Virus record (IMG/VR): IMGVR_UViG_3300009370_002293
Span: 35,813 to 99,812 of that record
DNA: 64,000 nucleotides
Direction: 5' to 3' (one strand)
DNA from: a virus
The position numbers and the translations under genes were made by a program. Of the stretch, positions 41,431-49,070 are shown in pieces. The notes beneath the pieces are model-generated. The model was given only the letters and a program-made list of their open reading frames with translations. It was not told the origin of the DNA and ran no database searches. Position 1 is the first letter of the stretch. Every line of letters starts with the position of its first letter.

Positions 41431-42189
41431 ATGAGTGCCGAAAATAATGAACCAAAAAGTAAAGCGGAGGTTAAAGCTGACATTGCTAAAACCGAAGCTG
41501 AAACTAGAAAAATTTTAGCTGAAGCAACTAAAGCTGAAGCCGAGGCAGATCTAGCAATATTGGACCTTGCATCAGTACAACGAAGTGCTGATCGAGAAAA
41601 CGCCTCCGACGAACGAAATTTTCTTTATAGATTTTCTGGGGAAGTGAGCCGTTCCTCTGTATCGGGATGCATGAAAAACCTTACCCACTGGTCTCGCCTT
41701 AACCCACAGTGTGACATTGAGATTATTTTTTCTAGCCCCGGGGGGAGCATTATTGACGGGTTTGAACTATTTGATTTTCTTCAAGAACTAAGGGCTAAAG
41801 GCCATCATATAACAACAGGAACACTTGGTATGGCGGCATCTATGGCAGGGATTCTTTTGCAAGCTGGAGATACTCGTTGGGTTGGTGGTCAAGCTTGGGT
41901 AATGATCCATAGAGCAGCCTTCGGGGCATTTGGCAAAACTTTTGAAATCGAAGATGAAGTAGAGTTTGTAAAAAGAATAGAAGAAAGAATTTTAGATATT
42001 TTTACCATACGATCTCGATTAACCAAACAAAAAATTAAAAGAAATTGGGACCGTAAAGATTGGTGGATTAGTGCCGACGAGGCCTTAGAACTCAAATTAG
42101 TAGACGAAATTAGAGCCATACTTCCAGAAAGTACCCCCGTGAGAAAAACCCAAAAAGGTGTTAAAAAAAGAACCCGTAAAAAACGATGA
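41431..42189 (+). CDS. ClpP-like serine protease
   Basis: A 252-residue protein. Residues 10-50 are a charged Ala/Glu/Lys coiled coil; the rest is a ClpP fold: IIFSSPGGSIIDGF, TGTLGMAASMAGILL with nucleophile Ser137, and WVMIHRAAFG with His160; the third residue is likely Asp209 or Asp210 (WDRKDW). The C-terminus is basic (GVKKRTRKKR). In phages ClpP-type proteases serve as head-maturation proteases or may partner host ATPases. The tmRNA further right would supply tagged substrates. Confidence 0.85.
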   Translation: MSAENNEPKSKAEVKADIAKTEAETRKILAEATKAEAEADLAILDLASVQRSADRENASDERNFLYRFSGEVSRSSVSGCMKNLTHWSRLNPQCDIEIIFSSPGGSIIDGFELFDFLQELRAKGHHITTGTLGMAASMAGILLQAGDTRWVGGQAWVMIHRAAFGAFGKTFEIEDEVEFVKRIEERILDIFTIRSRLTKQKIKRNWDRKDWWISADEALELKLVDEIRAILPESTPVRKTQKGVKKRTRKKR

Positions 42190-42383
42190 AAAAACAAAAA
42201 GCAAAACGAAGGGTGACGAGGACAAGAGAACTTAATCAAGCCCTTAAAGCTAGTGGTAAATCTTACCCCTTTGACATAGAATGGATAAAGCACTATAATC
42301 CTATGGAGGGCAAAGACCAAATAATATTTATTTACAAAAACAAAAAAAATAAAAAAATTGCCAAATGGAGGAGTAAAATATGA
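42186..42383 (+). CDS. Small basic hypothetical protein
   Basis: A 65-residue protein, very Lys/Arg-rich at both ends (MKKQKAKRRVTRTREL, KNKKNKKIAKWR) with a beta-like centre (FDIEWIKHYN...QIIFIYKN). It overlaps both neighbours by 4 bases, which supports translation. Probably nucleic-acid binding or ribosome-associated; no family recognised. Confidence 0.6.
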   Translation: MKKQKAKRRVTRTRELNQALKASGKSYPFDIEWIKHYNPMEGKDQIIFIYKNKKNKKIAKWRSKI

Positions 42384-42781
42384 GTTACGGAGGAGAAGCC
42401 AATCAATACGAGGAATTATCAGAGAACATGGAGTTTCATGAATCTAAGCGTTTTTCACCTGAAGGTGAACAGAAAGTAGCTTTAGTAGATATTGATGAAA
42501 CAATTTGCTTTTACCCTACAAAAAGACAATATAACTTGGCCGAACCAAGCCAAGAAAATATTGATAAAATAAATAAACTTTTTGACGAAGGATGGAAAAT
42601 TGTTTATTGGACTGCCAGAGGTGGTTCGTCATTAAAAGATTATTATGATTTTACATGGAATCAATTATTAAAATGGGGGTGTAAATTCCATGAATTACAC
42701 ACGGGTACACGAGGGAGGTTCATAAAACCCCCTTATGATCTAGTAATTGACGATAAAGCAAAACGGATTGAAGAGTTATGA
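42380..42781 (+). CDS. HAD-family phosphatase
   Basis: A 133-residue HAD hydrolase: VALVDIDETI with nucleophile Asp37 and acid Asp39, IVYWTARGGSS (motif II, Thr and Arg), Lys in FIKPPYDL and VIDDKAKR (motif IV). No cap domain, so the substrate may be a sugar phosphate or a polynucleotide end. A phosphatase is needed in a heptose bisphosphate route, but this small capless type is not GmhB. Coupled by 4 bases to the SET gene. Confidence 0.75.
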   Translation: MSYGGEANQYEELSENMEFHESKRFSPEGEQKVALVDIDETICFYPTKRQYNLAEPSQENIDKINKLFDEGWKIVYWTARGGSSLKDYYDFTWNQLLKWGCKFHELHTGTRGRFIKPPYDLVIDDKAKRIEEL

Positions 42782-43284
42782 GTGAAGACAGGGATTACCT
42801 CGAACGAATGTCATCTCTTTTAGCTGTTCGTTCTCTAAAAGACACGTTTCTTCATGAAGGCCCATCTTTAGACAGTGCCACTGGCAAGTTGGATATAAAA
42901 GAATCCAAAATTGGAATACGAGGTGTTTTTGCTGGAGAAGATTTTAAAAAAGGGGATGTAGTTGAAGTGTGCCCCACTATTTTGCTAGACTTTCAAATAG
43001 GAATGCTTGGGATTTTAATTGACTATGTATTCCCTTACCCTCAGAAAGAATACTGCCTCCTTCCTTTGGGTTACGCAATGATGTATAATCACGCAGACCA
43101 ACCAAATTGTTACTGGAAATATGGTGACATAGAAGACACAGATAAAGGGTGGATTTCATTTTTTGCCCTTTATGATATAAAAAAGGGGACCGAATTAACA
43201 TGGAATTACGGTTCAGGTTACTGGAAAGGGAGAGGTATAGAGCCCACCCCTGATTTAAACTACATTGAAGAAAAAAACAAATGA
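42778..43284 (+). CDS. SET-domain protein
   Basis: A 168-residue SET-domain protein: IGIRGVFAGEDFKKGDVVEV at the start of the domain, then MMYNHADQPNC (104-111, the NHSxxPNC SAM/substrate block) and YDIKKGTELTWNYG (132-145, the GEELxxxY block). This is a full SET core without zinc pre- or post-SET parts. Bacterial SET proteins methylate lysines on ribosomal or DNA-binding proteins, or serve as binding modules. It is the clearer of two SET-like proteins in this window (see 3163-4299). Confidence 0.82.
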   Translation: MSEDRDYLERMSSLLAVRSLKDTFLHEGPSLDSATGKLDIKESKIGIRGVFAGEDFKKGDVVEVCPTILLDFQIGMLGILIDYVFPYPQKEYCLLPLGYAMMYNHADQPNCYWKYGDIEDTDKGWISFFALYDIKKGTELTWNYGSGYWKGRGIEPTPDLNYIEEKNK

Positions 43285-44405
43285 AAAAGGTTGCTGTTTT
43301 AGGTGTTGGAAGAATGGGTCAAGCCATCTGTTGGTGTATGAAAAAATTAGGATACTATGTTATAGGCATGGATTCTAATGAGCATGCAGCCCACAATTTT
43401 AGGAAACATATAAATGGTAACGAAGGTGAATTTTATTTAACGGACCAAAATAACGCGGATAAAATGATGGAGGCCTTTATCCTCTATAATAAACCAGATG
43501 TTGTAATTAGTAGTCTACCCTACCACCAAACAGAAGAAATTGCCTATTGGTGCATTGACAACTCATTTCGTTACTGTGATTTAGGTGGTCGAGTTGATGT
43601 TTCTCATAACATCAATGAATATGCCAAGCAAAAGGGCACTGCTCCAGTTATGACAGATTTAGGCTTGGCCCCGGGATGGGTAAATATTTTAGCCGAACAC
43701 GGGTGTAAAGAATTAAATTCTCAGGCTCATACAGTAGAAATGATGGTCGGCGGCATTCCAGTCAATAGACCTTCAGGGCCATTAAAATATGTGCCCACGT
43801 GGTCTATTGATGGTTTACTAAACGAATATCGTGATGACTGTGAAATTTTATTAGATGGAGAATTACAAACAGTAAAGGGTCTTTCTAACTATATACTTAT
43901 AGAGCCCGACTGGGATGGCTGTGTGGGGCTGGAGGCATTTTGTACGAGCGGGGGCGCCGCGCATTCAATAAAATCAATGCAAAAAAAAGGTGTTAAAAAT
44001 TGCATGTATAGGACATTGCGGTGGATAGGACACCATGAATTGTTAAATTTTCTGATGAATACCTGTAAGTTAGATGATGAAACTCTAACATCGTGTATAC
44101 ACAAAAGCGCCGAGTGCGAAAAATCTACTGACGACGTGGTGATAATAATAGTATCAATAACAAACAAAAAAGGGCTCTCATGGAGAAAAGAAAAGGTAAT
44201 TTATAGTGATGACGATTTCACAGCAATGCAAAAATCTACAGCATTTCCAATTTCATCTATTGCCGCCATTTTAGCAGAAGGAATTCTTGAGGGTGATAAA
44301 GATCAACATAGAGATTATTATACACAATATTCATCTTCACTTAATTACGAAGATGTTCCGTACGAAAAATTAGAAAAGAATTTAGACAAACTTTTTAACG
44401 CATGA
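43281..44405 (+). CDS. Saccharopine dehydrogenase-like oxidoreductase
   Basis: A 374-residue Rossmann-fold enzyme: VAVLGVGRMGQAICW (NAD loop), VVISSLPYHQTEEIAYWCID and RYCDLGGRVDV, then DLGLAPGWVNIL, the hallmark of the LYS9/saccharopine dehydrogenase-carboxynorspermidine dehydrogenase family. C-terminal domain ends with a substrate-binding YTQYSS...helix. It could cleave saccharopine to glutamate and aminoadipate semialdehyde or reduce carboxynorspermidine. Coupled to the SET and Gmd genes by 4 bases. Confidence 0.82.
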   Translation: MKKVAVLGVGRMGQAICWCMKKLGYYVIGMDSNEHAAHNFRKHINGNEGEFYLTDQNNADKMMEAFILYNKPDVVISSLPYHQTEEIAYWCIDNSFRYCDLGGRVDVSHNINEYAKQKGTAPVMTDLGLAPGWVNILAEHGCKELNSQAHTVEMMVGGIPVNRPSGPLKYVPTWSIDGLLNEYRDDCEILLDGELQTVKGLSNYILIEPDWDGCVGLEAFCTSGGAAHSIKSMQKKGVKNCMYRTLRWIGHHELLNFLMNTCKLDDETLTSCIHKSAECEKSTDDVVIIIVSITNKKGLSWRKEKVIYSDDDFTAMQKSTAFPISSIAAILAEGILEGDKDQHRDYYTQYSSSLNYEDVPYEKLEKNLDKLFNA

Positions 44406-45457
44406 AAAAAAGGAAAATTATCATAACTGGGGTTCTCGGCCAAGACGGAGCAAACATGAGCGAGTACCTTTTACGCGATAAAAATAATTTGGTTTACGGA
44501 ATGATGAGGCGTTCAGCCACCCCAAGCTTTAAAAATATAAAAGATTTTAAAGATGATAAAAACTTTACATTAGTATCTGGCGACCTCACAGACGAGGTCA
44601 GCATAAATCAATTAGTTAAAAACATTCAGCCTGATTATTTTATAAATTTTGCAGCAAATAGTTTTGTTGGATGTAGCTGGGATATGCCCGTGCACGTTTT
44701 TGACGTAAATGCCCAAGGAGTAATCCGCTGTCTTGAAGCGATACGAAATTTTAAACCAAGTTGTAGGTTTTATAGCGCTGGGAGCAGTGAAGAATTTGGA
44801 GATGTTGATTATTCGCCTCAAGATTTAAAACACCCTATGAAGCCGCGAAGCCCCTACGGGGCTTCAAAATGCGCCGCACATCATATTGTTAAAGTGTATC
44901 GAGAATCCTATAACATTTATGCTGTTCATGGGCTTTTGTTTAATCACGAAGGAACAAAAAGGGGTGAAGAGTTTGTAACAAGAAAAATTTCTAAAGGTGT
45001 TGCTAGAATACATAAAAAAATAAATTACGCTGGAGGCACCCCATTTAAACCAATAGAGCTTGGAAATTTAGACGCAAAAAGAGACTGGAGTGATAGTGAA
45101 GATTTTGTAGACGGAATATGGCTAATGCTTAATCAGGATACTCCTGAAGATTATCTTTTGGCAAGTGGAGAAACCCATTCTATAAGAGAATTCGTGGAAC
45201 TTGCTTTTGAGGCTGCTGGAATAAAAGGGTACTGGCATGGAGACGCCGAGCAAGAAAGATATGTTTACAAAAACCCATTAGGTCGCGAAGATAATTTAGT
45301 TGTTATAAACCCAGATTTTTATCGACCGGCTGAAGTAGAACTCTTATTGGGTGACCCATCTAAAGCTAAGAAAAAATTGGGATGGGTTCCGAAAAATTCT
45401 TTTTGCAATCTTGTCAAAAAGATGGTAAAACATGACTTAAGTGAAGCAGAAGTATAA
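44402..45457 (+). CDS. gmd: GDP-mannose 4,6-dehydratase
   Basis: A 351-residue short-chain dehydratase that converts GDP-mannose to GDP-4-keto-6-deoxymannose. IITGVLGQDGANMSEYLL, NFAANSFVGCSWDMPVH, YSAGSSEEFGD, PYGASKCAAHH (Tyr-x3-Lys), FNHEGTKRGEEFVTRKIS and the C-terminal NPDFYRPAEVELLLGDPSKAKKKLGW are diagnostic. It takes mannose 1-phosphate made by the phosphomannomutase after GTP activation and feeds 6-deoxy sugars such as fucose or rhamnose to the GT10 enzyme. No separate fucose synthase is evident. Confidence 0.93.
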   Translation: MKKRKIIITGVLGQDGANMSEYLLRDKNNLVYGMMRRSATPSFKNIKDFKDDKNFTLVSGDLTDEVSINQLVKNIQPDYFINFAANSFVGCSWDMPVHVFDVNAQGVIRCLEAIRNFKPSCRFYSAGSSEEFGDVDYSPQDLKHPMKPRSPYGASKCAAHHIVKVYRESYNIYAVHGLLFNHEGTKRGEEFVTRKISKGVARIHKKINYAGGTPFKPIELGNLDAKRDWSDSEDFVDGIWLMLNQDTPEDYLLASGETHSIREFVELAFEAAGIKGYWHGDAEQERYVYKNPLGREDNLVVINPDFYRPAEVELLLGDPSKAKKKLGWVPKNSFCNLVKKMVKHDLSEAEV

Positions 45458-45866
45458 AATATATCGGGAAATTTTAAGCGGAAAAACCCACAAGCCCCCT
45501 GTTTTACGTAATAAGTGGCATGTTTTAATCTGGCAATTGGTAGAAGACCCAAGCTTCTTTTCTACAAAAGAATGGATTAGGGAAATGGCGGTAGCTAAAA
45601 AATTATGGCCCCTTTGTCCAAGCTTAGATTTTTGGTCTCAGGTTAATTTAAATTGGTATCCCGATTCTCTTCACTATTTTTTATCGGGTAAAGGAAAAAA
45701 AATTATTTTTAAAAAAATTAATGAATTTAAACTGAATTCTGCGATAGATATCCATTTACCGCCCCCAATAGAGTATGACCAAAATTCAAACTTTGAGCGG
45801 CGTAAAAAATCACCAAATGAAATAAATAGACAGTCTTTTTTCTCTCATGGCAAAAAAACAAAATAA
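45441..45866 (+). CDS. Hypothetical protein
   Basis: A 141-residue protein from GTG 45441, overlapping gmd by 17 bases and the next gene by 20. Trp- and Lys-rich (WHVLIWQLVEDPSFFSTKEWIREMAVAKKLWPLCPSLDFW). No recognised family. Its position inside a tightly coupled series is the main argument that it is real. Confidence 0.5.
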   Translation: MKQKYKIYREILSGKTHKPPVLRNKWHVLIWQLVEDPSFFSTKEWIREMAVAKKLWPLCPSLDFWSQVNLNWYPDSLHYFLSGKGKKIIFKKINEFKLNSAIDIHLPPPIEYDQNSNFERRKKSPNEINRQSFFSHGKKTK

Positions 45867-47046
45867 AGTTAAAATTTGTTTGTGGACACACGTACAAAAC
45901 GAAGCGCCCGTTATAGAACGGATGCTTAAAAGTGCGGTAGATTATATTGACTACTGGGTATTAGTAGATAATGGTTCCACAGACGGAACCCAGAAAATAA
46001 TCGAAGATTTTTTCGACAAAGAAAATGTAGACGGTAAATTGTACCAAAGTAAAATAGGGTGGAAAGGGCATGGTATAAACAGGCAACATTCATGGGATTT
46101 TTTAACAGATACCCCTCATAACTGTGATTACATTTTAAGAATTGATGCAGATGAAGGTATAGAGGTAGACGAAGATTTTGATTGGTCCATTATTCCCTCT
46201 CATGAATCTTGGAGTATAAGTTATAAGTCTGGCAACCACGTAGTACCACGAATGTGGATGTGGAGAGCTAATTTACCGTGGTTTTGGGCTGATGATGTAG
46301 CGCACGAAACTATACACCTTAAAAAAGACGAATCTTCCCCAAAAACAGAAACTAGGCACCCTGACCAAGGAAACATGCCCTTTGCGTTTAGGCATGTTGC
46401 ACTTGGAAGTGGTAATACATCACATAATCCAATAAAATTCGTGCAAGACGTATTAAAGCTAGAAAATCAATTACATGAAAGATTTCGGGATGGAACAACT
46501 CAAGAAGAACAAAGGTACCATTTATTTTATTTAGCTAAATCCTTTAATTATACAGGATTTTCTATAGACAACCAATGGTGTCATCAATTTTTTCCGTATG
46601 GAGAAGGTCAAGTAAAACAATTTTTATTACGAGGCATTGATTATTGGAATAGGTACATAGAAACCTTTAATGAGGGGGGTGTAAGTTGGTATTCCCACTA
46701 TCTAAGGGGTCAACTTCATATGAGGGTTAATCAAATTGAGAATGCTCTTAACGACTGGAAATCTTCATCACTATTAAATCCTTTAAGAATGGAGTCTGCA
46801 TACAGTTTATTTTCTTATTTTTATCAATCTCAAAAATGGGATGAAGCCTTCCTTTACGCCTTTAAAATTAAAAACGCTAAATGCCCCATAGACACAGACC
46901 CGTGGCACCTAGAATTAAATGCCTACATACAACACAATAATGAACTAAGGGAAAAGATAGCCCACACCTTCCAGATATTTGGGGAAAGGCACGGTATACC
47001 TAATTTAATAAAAGAGGCTGACACAATAAGGGATTTTTTATCATGA
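45847..47046 (+). CDS. GT2 glycosyltransferase with C-terminal helical (TPR-like) region
   Basis: A 399-residue protein. CLWTHVQNEAPVIERMLKSA, YWVLVDNGSTDGTQKIIEDF and the metal site RIDADEGIEV define a GT2 domain (about 1-220). The C-terminal 150 residues are alpha-helical with repeats of the kind HMRVNQIENALNDWKSSSLLNPLRMESAYSLFSYFYQ that read as TPR-like. Such enzymes are common in surface glycan synthesis and might glycosylate proteins. Overlaps the recA-like gene by 4 bases. Confidence 0.82.
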   Translation: MAKKQNKVKICLWTHVQNEAPVIERMLKSAVDYIDYWVLVDNGSTDGTQKIIEDFFDKENVDGKLYQSKIGWKGHGINRQHSWDFLTDTPHNCDYILRIDADEGIEVDEDFDWSIIPSHESWSISYKSGNHVVPRMWMWRANLPWFWADDVAHETIHLKKDESSPKTETRHPDQGNMPFAFRHVALGSGNTSHNPIKFVQDVLKLENQLHERFRDGTTQEEQRYHLFYLAKSFNYTGFSIDNQWCHQFFPYGEGQVKQFLLRGIDYWNRYIETFNEGGVSWYSHYLRGQLHMRVNQIENALNDWKSSSLLNPLRMESAYSLFSYFYQSQKWDEAFLYAFKIKNAKCPIDTDPWHLELNAYIQHNNELREKIAHTFQIFGERHGIPNLIKEADTIRDFLS

Positions 47047-48140
47047 GGAAAAAGAAAAAAGAAGAAACAAATATTCAAGGGTCACTAGACCAGATCAAGG
47101 CTTATTTAAGCGAAAATAAAGGCGACCACTATAACTTTGAAGAAGAAAGGGATTATACTGTTTCAAGTGGTAGTCTTAAACTAGACATTGAAATGGGTGG
47201 GGGTATAAAACCGGGGGTAATTAGAGCCTCTGGAGTAACAGAGGGCGGTAAAACATCTTGCGCCTTAGCATTCGCCAAAAATTTTCAAAAAATGGAAAAC
47301 TCCATGGTGATTTATGTAAAATCAGAAGGCAGATTATCTGAAGACCTTCTCAAAAGATCAGGGGTTGATACAAGTGAAGAAAAATGGTTTGTTTATAAAA
47401 GTAATATTTTTGAATCGGTTATAGATTTTTTTAGGAGACTCGTTCACGACAACCCGCAAGATACCCGATATATGTTTATAATTGACTCAATGGACGCACT
47501 AGTGCCGCGTGGAGACTTGGAAAAGGGCTCTGATGAGGCAGTTAAAGTGGCTGGAGGCTCCCTTTTAACATCTGATTTCCTTAAAAGGATGGCCCTCTCC
47601 TTTGCAAGCAAAGGGCATGTTTGTTATATGATTTCTCAAGTAAGAAGCCAAATTAAATTAAACCCATACGAAAAAGGAGACCCAAAAATCACTAACGCGT
47701 CAGGAGGTAACGCCGCCCTTCATTACAGTGATTGGATTTTAGAATTTCAACCAAGATGGTCTAAAGATATAATCTCCACCCTCCCAAACGGGAAGGGCGA
47801 CCAATTAGGTCATTGGTGTAAAATTATCTTTAGAAAAAGTTCTAATGAAAAAACTGGGGTTGAGGTGCGTTATCCAATAAGGTATGGCAGAACTAATGGA
47901 AAAAGCGTCTGGGTTGAATATGAAGTGGTAGACATGATGTTAATGTGGGACATGGCTTCCGCCAAGGGTGCTTGGGTTACAGTGTCCGATGAAGTTATTA
48001 GTGAGGTAGAAGAAAAAACCAAGCTTGAATTTAAAAAGCAGCACCAAGGAATAGATAACTTTAGAAAATATATTGAAGAAAATAAAGAAATTGGTAAATA
48101 TTTATTCTATAAATTTAGAGAAGTCTTGAAGAAATCGTAA
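47043..48140 (+). CDS. RecA/UvsX-like recombinase
   Basis: A 365-residue strand-exchange ATPase: IRASGVTEGGKTSCAL with Walker A Lys70, FIIDSMDALVPRGD (Walker B), VCYMISQVRSQ (sensor/L1) and NASGGNAALHYSDWILEF (L2 region). The N-terminal linker motif is basic and short. It functions in recombination-dependent replication and repair. Both neighbours are replication-module genes, and the tmRNA begins 43 bases after its stop. Confidence 0.88.
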   Translation: MRKKKKEETNIQGSLDQIKAYLSENKGDHYNFEEERDYTVSSGSLKLDIEMGGGIKPGVIRASGVTEGGKTSCALAFAKNFQKMENSMVIYVKSEGRLSEDLLKRSGVDTSEEKWFVYKSNIFESVIDFFRRLVHDNPQDTRYMFIIDSMDALVPRGDLEKGSDEAVKVAGGSLLTSDFLKRMALSFASKGHVCYMISQVRSQIKLNPYEKGDPKITNASGGNAALHYSDWILEFQPRWSKDIISTLPNGKGDQLGHWCKIIFRKSSNEKTGVEVRYPIRYGRTNGKSVWVEYEVVDMMLMWDMASAKGAWVTVSDEVISEVEEKTKLEFKKQHQGIDNFRKYIEENKEIGKYLFYKFREVLKKS

Positions 48141-48147
48141 TATATAG

Positions 48148-48176
48148 TTGTATAAAATTCAAAGGTGGTGTAACAT
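48148..48176 (+). promoter_or_regulatory. Sigma70-like promoter for tmRNA
   Basis: TTGTAT (48148-48153), a 17-base spacer, TAACAT (48171-48176), and seven bases later the 5' end of the mature tmRNA (48184). The spacing is exact for a start at or near the G's. Confidence 0.65.
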
Positions 48177-48183
48177 ATTTTAT

Positions 48184-48588
48184 GGGAGCGTACTGGATTC
48201 GATTTAGGGTCTTACGCCGAATTGCAAGTAGAGGATGATAGTTGGCCTCTTAAATCATCTATCTAGGTATTCAACTGCCAATAATATTGTTGATATGGCT
48301 CCTTCTCTCGACGAAGCTGATGCGATTCTCGCTAAGTTTGGTTGGGCCGAAGAGGCTGCTGTAGCTGCGTAAGCTACCCGTCCTACTCTGGATGCTCGTT
48401 AAGGAGTTAGGGCGTCGATAACGAGCAAAAAAAACTAGGAAGGGTGAGGAGTCTAGTCTAAATAAAGTGCCTCCAACCTCGTGTGTAGTTGTTAGTGATG
48501 AAGCACGAAAATTAACACTAACTAAACTTGTAGTATATTTGAGCCTATGGTTCTAAAGACGCGGGTTCGACTCCCGCCGCTTCCACCA
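48184..48588 (+). ncRNA. ssrA: Transfer-messenger RNA (tmRNA), one-piece
   Basis: Rescues stalled ribosomes and tags the nascent protein. The acceptor stem GGGAGCG (48184-48190) pairs with CGCTTCC (48578-48584) and keeps the G3-U70 alanine identity pair; discriminator A and an encoded CCA end at 48588. The T-arm is GCGGG-TTCGACT-CCCGC (48561-48577). TACTGGATTCGA near the 5' end is the family signature. A pseudoknot PK1 is formed by AGAGG/CCTCT (48230-48234, 48246-48250) and ATGAT/ATCAT (48235-48239, 48254-48258). The tag frame 48277-48372 encodes 31 residues, ANNIVDMAPS...WAEEAAVAA, then TAA. The start (ANNIV) and end (AVAA) are like cyanobacterial tags; the middle is a long insertion. Confidence 0.96.
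48277..48372 (+). other. tmRNA tag-peptide frame (31 residues)
   Basis: Resume codon GCC (Ala) at 48277, stop TAA at 48370-48372. The centre, SLDEADAILAKFGWAEE, is predicted to be helical and acidic. Most bacterial tags are 10-15 residues. Confidence 0.85.
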
Positions 48589-48597
48589 TTTTAAAAC

Positions 48598-49014
48598 ATG
48601 AGACTCTACAACATCAACGGAAAGCAACAATCCAAAAATGTCACAAAATATCTAATAGACTGGAACAAGAAAAGTCGTTCTAAAATACAATTTAAAGTAA
48701 AATCTTTTTTAAAAAAATACTGGTGTAATTGTATCGTTTATGAAGAGTTCCCAGTCTTTGGCTCTCGCATGAGCGTGGATATTCTTAATGCTACAAAAAA
48801 AATAGCCATTGAGGTACAAGGAAAACAGCACTCTTCATTTAACAAATTTTTTCATAATAATTCGCGCTCAAAGTATCTTGAGGGTATCAAAAGAGATCAC
48901 CAAAAGGCTCTGTGGCTTGAAAATAATAATTTTATTTTAATTGAAATTGAAGAAGATGAAATTTCTGAATTAAGTTATAACTTTTTTAAAGAAAAATTTA
49001 ACATTTGCCTATAA
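48598..49014 (+). CDS. Vsr/EDxHD-like nuclease, candidate homing endonuclease
   Basis: A 138-residue protein beginning ten bases after the tmRNA 3' end. The core YEEFPVFGSRMSVDILN...KIAIEVQGKQHSSF, then KRDHQKALWLENNNFILIEIEE, fits the compact PD-(D/E)xK-like nucleases related to Vsr and to EDxHD homing endonucleases, with an E-D-(Q)H-D residue series. From memory, one EDxHD enzyme (I-Bth0305I) sits in an intron of a Bacillus phage recA. Position beside recA and tmRNA makes a free-standing homing endonuclease plausible; a host-DNA degrading nuclease is the alternative. Confidence 0.6.
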   Translation: MRLYNINGKQQSKNVTKYLIDWNKKSRSKIQFKVKSFLKKYWCNCIVYEEFPVFGSRMSVDILNATKKIAIEVQGKQHSSFNKFFHNNSRSKYLEGIKRDHQKALWLENNNFILIEIEEDEISELSYNFFKEKFNICL

Positions 49015-49018
49015 ACAA

Positions 49019-49047
49019 TTGACTCAAACTCAAAAAGAAACAATACT
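49019..49047 (+). promoter_or_regulatory. Weak sigma70-like promoter
   Basis: TTGACT (49019-49024), 17 bases, AATACT (49042-49047), 24 bases before the helicase start. Only the -35 is good. Confidence 0.3.
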
Positions 49048-49070
49048 CAAGAAACTGCAAGAATACATAC

